A stretch of 64,000 bases of DNA from Nocardioides potassii (lineage in GTDB: Bacteria > Actinomycetota > Actinomycetes > Propionibacteriales > Nocardioidaceae). The position numbers were made by a program, and so were the translations under genes. Location: the NCBI RefSeq assembly GCF_021648885.1, contig NZ_JAKJHZ010000005.1, positions 806,001-870,000 of the forward strand, in the 5' to 3' direction. The notes under the pieces were generated by a model. The model searched no databases, was not told the DNA's origin, and saw only the letters and a program-made list of their open reading frames with translations. Shown one piece after another: positions 59,317-64,000 of the stretch; within the stretch, counting starts at the first letter, position 1, and each line of letters opens with the position of its first letter.

Positions 59317-60094
59317 GACCTCACCGCTGGTCCCGCGCGACTTCCCGACCGGCGAGCTGACCCTGCACGGCCGGGTGCTGCCGGCCTCCAACGCGACGTT
59401 CGTCGGCGAGATCGGCGGCGTCCGCGTCGTCTACAAGCCCATCGCGGGCGAGCGGCCGCTGTGGGACTTCCCCGACGGCACGCTCGCCAACCGTGAGGTG
59501 GCGGCGTACGCCGTCTCGGAGGCGCTCGGCTGGGACGTCGTACCCCCGACGGTGTTGGGCGACGGGCCGCACGGTCCCGGCATGGTGCAGCTGTGGCGCG
59601 ACGAGGTCGAGGACCAGGACCCCGTCGACATCGTGCGCGAGGGCCAGGTCCCGGGCGGCTTCCGTCACGTCTTCGACGGCCTCGACGCCCACGACGAGCC
59701 GGTGTCGCTCGTGCACGAGGACTCTCCCGAGCTGCGCCGGATGGCGCTGTTCGACGTCGTGGTCAACAACGCCGACCGCAAGGGCGGCCACGTCCTGCCG
59801 ATGGCGGACGGGCACCGGCACGGCGTCGACCACGGGCTGACCTTCCACGTCGAGAACAAGCTCCGCACCGTCCTGTGGGGCTTCGTCGGCGAACCCGTGA
59901 CCGACGAGGAGGCCGAGGGGCTCCGGCGTCTGGCCACGGCCCTCGACGACGACCTGGGAGCGAGGCTCGCGGGGCTGCTGACCCGCGACGAGGTCGCGGT
60001 CACGAAGCGGCGGGTCACCCGGCTGCTCGACCGCGGGACGTTCCCCGCCCCGGCCTCGTCGGCGTACCCCGTGATCCCGTGGCCTCCCTTCTAG
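59306..60094 (+). CDS. SCO1664-family protein (PI3/4-kinase-like fold)
   Basis: 262 residues. VRVVYKPIAGERPLWDFPDG (about 40-59), DVVVNNADRKGGHVLP and GVDHGLTFHVENKLRTVLWG resemble the nucleotide lysine, catalytic loop and metal loop of HipA/PI3K-type kinases. The substrate is unknown. The start could be GTG 59279 or 59306; the latter gives an 11-bp overlap with the DUF3090 gene and is preferred. It lies in a conserved block before mshC. Confidence 0.87.
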   Translation: MTPETSPLVPRDFPTGELTLHGRVLPASNATFVGEIGGVRVVYKPIAGERPLWDFPDGTLANREVAAYAVSEALGWDVVPPTVLGDGPHGPGMVQLWRDEVEDQDPVDIVREGQVPGGFRHVFDGLDAHDEPVSLVHEDSPELRRMALFDVVVNNADRKGGHVLPMADGHRHGVDHGLTFHVENKLRTVLWGFVGEPVTDEEAEGLRRLATALDDDLGARLAGLLTRDEVAVTKRRVTRLLDRGTFPAPASSAYPVIPWPPF

Positions 60095-60112
60095 CCGGAT
60101 AGGCTGCCGCCC

Positions 60113-61351
60113 ATGCGCGCCTGGTCGTCCCCCGACGTTCCCCGACTGCCGGTCACGGCCCCCGCGGTGCGGATCCACGACACCGCGAGCGACGAGATCG
60201 TCGAGACGCGTCCGGAGGGTGCGGCGCGAATGTACGTCTGCGGCATCACGCCCTACGACGCGACCCACATGGGGCACGCCGCGACCTACGTCGGCTTCGA
60301 CCTGCTGCACCGCGCGTGGCGCAACGCCGGCCACGAGGTCACCTACGTGCAGAACGTCACCGACGTCGACGACCCGCTGCTCGAGCGGGCCGCCAAGGTC
60401 CACGTCGACTGGGTCGAGCTCGCCGAGCGCGAGACCCAGCTCTTCCGCGACGACATGGAGGCACTGCGCGTCCTGCCGCCCGCGCACTACACGGGGGCGG
60501 TGGAGTCGATCCCGCAGGTCATCGAGCTGATCGAGCGCCTCGACGAGACCGGCGCGGTCTACCAGGTCGAGGACGACCTCTACTTCTCCGTCACCGCCGA
60601 CGACGCCTTCGGCGCGGTGTCCCACCTCGACCGCGAGTCGATGCTCGAGATCTTCGGCGAGCGCGGTGGCGACCCGGACCGCGAGGGGAAGAAGGACCCG
60701 CTCGACTGCCTGCTCTGGCGCGCCGAGCGTCCCGGCGAGCCGTCCTGGCCCAGCCCGTGGGGTCCGGGCCGGCCCGGCTGGCACATCGAGTGCTCCGCGA
60801 TCGCGCTGCACCACCTCGGCACCGCCTTCGACGTCCAGGGCGGCGGCAGTGACCTGGTCTTCCCGCACCACGAGATGTCGGCCGGCGAGGCCCAGGTCGC
60901 GCACCCGGGGGAGCGGTTCGCCCGCGCCTACGCGCACGCCGGGATGGTGGCCTACGACGGCGAGAAGATGTCGAAGTCCAAGGGCAACCTGGTCTTCGTC
61001 TCCGCGCTGCGGATGAGCGACGTCGACCCGATGGCGATCCGGCTCGTCCTGCTGCGCCACCACTACCGCAGCGACTGGGAGTGGACCGACGACCAGCTCT
61101 GGGACGCCGTCGACACGCTCGCCGACTGGCGCCGCGCCCTCGCGCTCGGCCACGGTGCCGACTCGGCTCCCGTCGTCGAGCGGGTGCTGGCCGCCCTGGC
61201 CGACGACCTCGACGCCCCGACGGCCGTCGCGGCCGTCCAGGAGTGGGTCGACGCGACCCTCGGCACGACCGGGCTCGCCGACACCTCGGACCACGACGCG
61301 GCGACGACTGTCCACCGCCTCCTCGACGCGGCGCTCGGCCTGTCGCTCTGA
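60113..61351 (+). CDS. mshC: L-cysteine:1D-myo-inositol 2-amino-2-deoxy-glucopyranoside ligase MshC
   Basis: 412 residues, derived from cysteinyl-tRNA synthetase. Joins cysteine to GlcN-inositol in mycothiol synthesis. [20 protein letters not shown] holds the zinc cysteine and the HxGH motif; KMSKSKGN closes the ATP site; [15 protein letters not shown] is the second zinc region. It lacks the anticodon domain, which separates it from CysS. -10 TAGGCT lies 7 nt before the ATG. Its presence marks a mycothiol-using actinobacterium. Confidence 0.96.
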   Translation: MRAWSSPDVPRLPVTAPAVRIHDTASDEIVETRPEGAARMYVCGITPYDATHMGHAATYVGFDLLHRAWRNAGHEVTYVQNVTDVDDPLLERAAKVHVDWVELAERETQLFRDDMEALRVLPPAHYTGAVESIPQVIELIERLDETGAVYQVEDDLYFSVTADDAFGAVSHLDRESMLEIFGERGGDPDREGKKDPLDCLLWRAERPGEPSWPSPWGPGRPGWHIECSAIALHHLGTAFDVQGGGSDLVFPHHEMSAGEAQVAHPGERFARAYAHAGMVAYDGEKMSKSKGNLVFVSALRMSDVDPMAIRLVLLRHHYRSDWEWTDDQLWDAVDTLADWRRALALGHGADSAPVVERVLAALADDLDAPTAVAAVQEWVDATLGTTGLADTSDHDAATTVHRLLDAALGLSL

Positions 61352-61375
61352 CGTACGGCTCGGGCGGGCTCGAGC

Positions 61376-61586
61376 GGTGGCTGAGCCACATTCTCTAGGC
61401 TGGGAATGTGGCTGGACCACCGCCCACCGGCGAGTCGCCGTACGACACGCGGGGCAGCGGTGGCTGAGCCACATTCTCGAGGCTGGGAATGTGGCTGGAC
61501 CACCGCCCACCGGCGAGTCGCCGTACGAACGCGGGGCAGCGGTGGCTGAGCCACATTCTCGAGGCTGGGAATGTGGCTGGACCACC
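61376..61586. repeat. Tandem array of three repeat-B hairpins
   Basis: Copies at 61376-61421, 61459-61504 and 61541-61586 (period 83 then 82 bp). Each pairs GGTGGCTGAGCCACATTC with GAATGTGGCTGGACCACC, with a 3-nt internal mismatch. Units are separated by a nearly identical linker containing GAGTCGCCGTACGA. It fills the 246-bp gap between the convergent mshC and PAC2 genes, so it can act as a stacked bidirectional terminator. It is related to the single hairpin at 14584-14629. Confidence 0.9.
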
Positions 61587-61597
61587 GCCCAGCAGGG

Positions 61598-62443
61598 TCA
61601 GTCGGTGTCGCGGCGCTTGAGGTAGCGCTCGAACTCGCGCGCGATGGCCTCGCCGGAGGCCTCGGGGAGGTCGGCGGTGTCCCGGGTCTCCTCCAGCGCC
61701 CGGACGTAGTCGGCGACGTCCTCGTCCTCGGCGGCGAGCTCGTCGACGCCGCGCTCCCAGGCCTTGGAGTCCTCGACCAGGTCGCCGAGGGGCATCGGGG
61801 CCTGGAGCAGCTCCTCGAGCTGCCCGAGCAGGGCCAGCGTGGCCTTGGGGCACGGCGGCTGGGCGACGTAGTGGGGGACCGCTGCCCAGTAGGAGACGGC
61901 CGGGATGTCGAGCTGCGTGCAGGCGTCGTTGAAGACGCCGACGATGCCCGTCGGCCCCTCGTAGGTGGACTGCTCGAGGTCGAGCCGGTCGACGAGCTCC
62001 GGCTCGGACGCCGTGCCGGTGACGGGGATGGGCCGCGTGTGCGGGGTGTCGGCGAGGAGCGCGCCGAGGGTCACGACCAGCTCCGCGCTCAGGTCGTCGC
62101 AGGCGGCGAGGAGCTCGGCGCAGAACTGGCGCCACTTCATGCTCGGCTCGATGCCGCGCACCAGGATCACGTCGCGGTCCAGCTCGGCGGGCCGGGCGAC
62201 CGCGATCCGCGTGGTGGGCCAGGCCAGCCGACGGTGCCCGTTGACGTCGGTGCTGATGACCGGCCGGTTGACCTGGAAGTCGTAGAACTCCTCCGGGTCG
62301 ATCGCGCCGATCACTTCGGCCTTCCACTGCTCCATCAGGTGGTCGACGAGGCCGGAGGCCGCATCGGCGGCGTCGTTCCATCCCTCGAAGGCGGCGATCA
62401 CCACGGGGGAGACGAGGTCCTGCACGTCGTCGAACTCGATCAC
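61598..62443 (-). CDS. PAC2 family protein (second copy)
   Basis: 281 residues. VIAAFEGWNDAADAASGLVD (about 16-35), FYDFQVNRPVIS and VVTLGALLADTPHTRPIPVT are the PAC2 core. GTG 62443 is chosen because -10 TAGGGT lies exactly 6 nt upstream on the minus strand; GTG 62446 is the alternative. It sits between mshC and metH as in many actinobacteria, including Mycobacterium Rv2125. Possible link to the actinobacterial proteasome is inferred from the family name only. Confidence 0.9.
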   Translation of the reverse strand: MIEFDDVQDLVSPVVIAAFEGWNDAADAASGLVDHLMEQWKAEVIGAIDPEEFYDFQVNRPVISTDVNGHRRLAWPTTRIAVARPAELDRDVILVRGIEPSMKWRQFCAELLAACDDLSAELVVTLGALLADTPHTRPIPVTGTASEPELVDRLDLEQSTYEGPTGIVGVFNDACTQLDIPAVSYWAAVPHYVAQPPCPKATLALLGQLEELLQAPMPLGDLVEDSKAWERGVDELAAEDEDVADYVRALEETRDTADLPEASGEAIAREFERYLKRRDTD

Positions 62444-62582
62444 CACTCCACCCTAGGACCCACGCACCAGCGTTCCGCCGTGATTTCGTGAGGGGTGTCG
62501 CCCGGTGCCACGATGTGGGAACCAGGTCCGCGTGTCGGACACCGTTCCTACGCTGGATCTCCACCAGCACGGAAGGCAGCCT

Positions 62583-64000
<1,418 letters not shown>

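Noticed and set aside
61373-61590. CRISPR-like array
   Set aside because: Only three units, the whole 82-83-bp unit is repeated including the linker, there are no unique spacers, and no cas genes are present.
62444-62582. Cobalamin riboswitch before metH
   Set aside because: The gap is too short and the B12-box was not found; only a possible promoter and a good ribosome binding site are visible.

Overview
The window is 64 kb of very GC-rich, densely packed DNA from an actinobacterium. The gene order and families fit a Nocardioides-like member of the Propionibacteriales. Evidence for an actinobacterium: a mycothiol gene (mshC), the DNA-binding protein mIHF, two PAC2-family proteins, the HtdX-FabG4-FadA2 module known from Mycobacterium, a LexA box of actinobacterial form, and many genes that start 6-8 nt after a TANNNT -10 box with no ribosome binding site (leaderless). 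I see no rRNA, tRNA, CRISPR array, phage or insertion sequence.

Left part (1-14.6 kb): aconitase acnA behind a perfect 18-bp palindrome, a HIT-like protein, a membrane protein / SigE-family sigma factor / DUF3105 cluster, and an alpha/beta hydrolase with a 16-bp operator. Then come a thiamine-binding protein and a YjbQ protein, several small enzymes, an SOS-box-controlled gene of unknown function, dxs and an amino acid permease. 14.6-23.5 kb is a lipid block: a FadA-FadB beta-oxidation operon behind an operator-like palindrome, a PAC2 protein, a TesB thioesterase, and MaoC (HtdX)/FabG4 divergent from FadA2.

23.5-49.9 kb is the pyrimidine and housekeeping region. pyrR-pyrB-pyrC is separated by about 5 kb of unrelated genes (DUF3060, two VOC proteins, a CoA-transferase, an ABC-F protein) from carA-carB-pyrD-pyrK-pyrD2-pyrF-lipoprotein, then mihF-gmk-rpoZ-coaBC-metK-priA-def-fmt-yjbR-rsmB. 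Both pyr transcription units carry a nearly identical 41-nt PyrR-binding leader that can hide the Shine-Dalgarno sequence, so UMP-responsive translational repression can still coordinate the split regulon. The operon holds a class 2 dihydroorotate dehydrogenase plus a PyrK and a PyrD-like protein that has lost the class 1B catalytic cysteine.

50-64 kb: a secreted protein, a stand-alone LigD-type polymerase, rpe, DUF427 and DUF5703 proteins, an aldo/keto reductase, uppP, an MFS transporter and corA. After these comes the conserved actinobacterial block of a histidine phosphatase, DUF3090, an SCO1664-family protein, mshC, PAC2 and the start of metH, which runs off the right edge.

Non-coding highlights are two dispersed hairpin repeat families (one with a three-copy tandem array after mshC), a branched RNA-like element between metK and priA, and a uORF/hairpin leader before the ABC-F gene. 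No intergenic gap exceeds about 250 bp.
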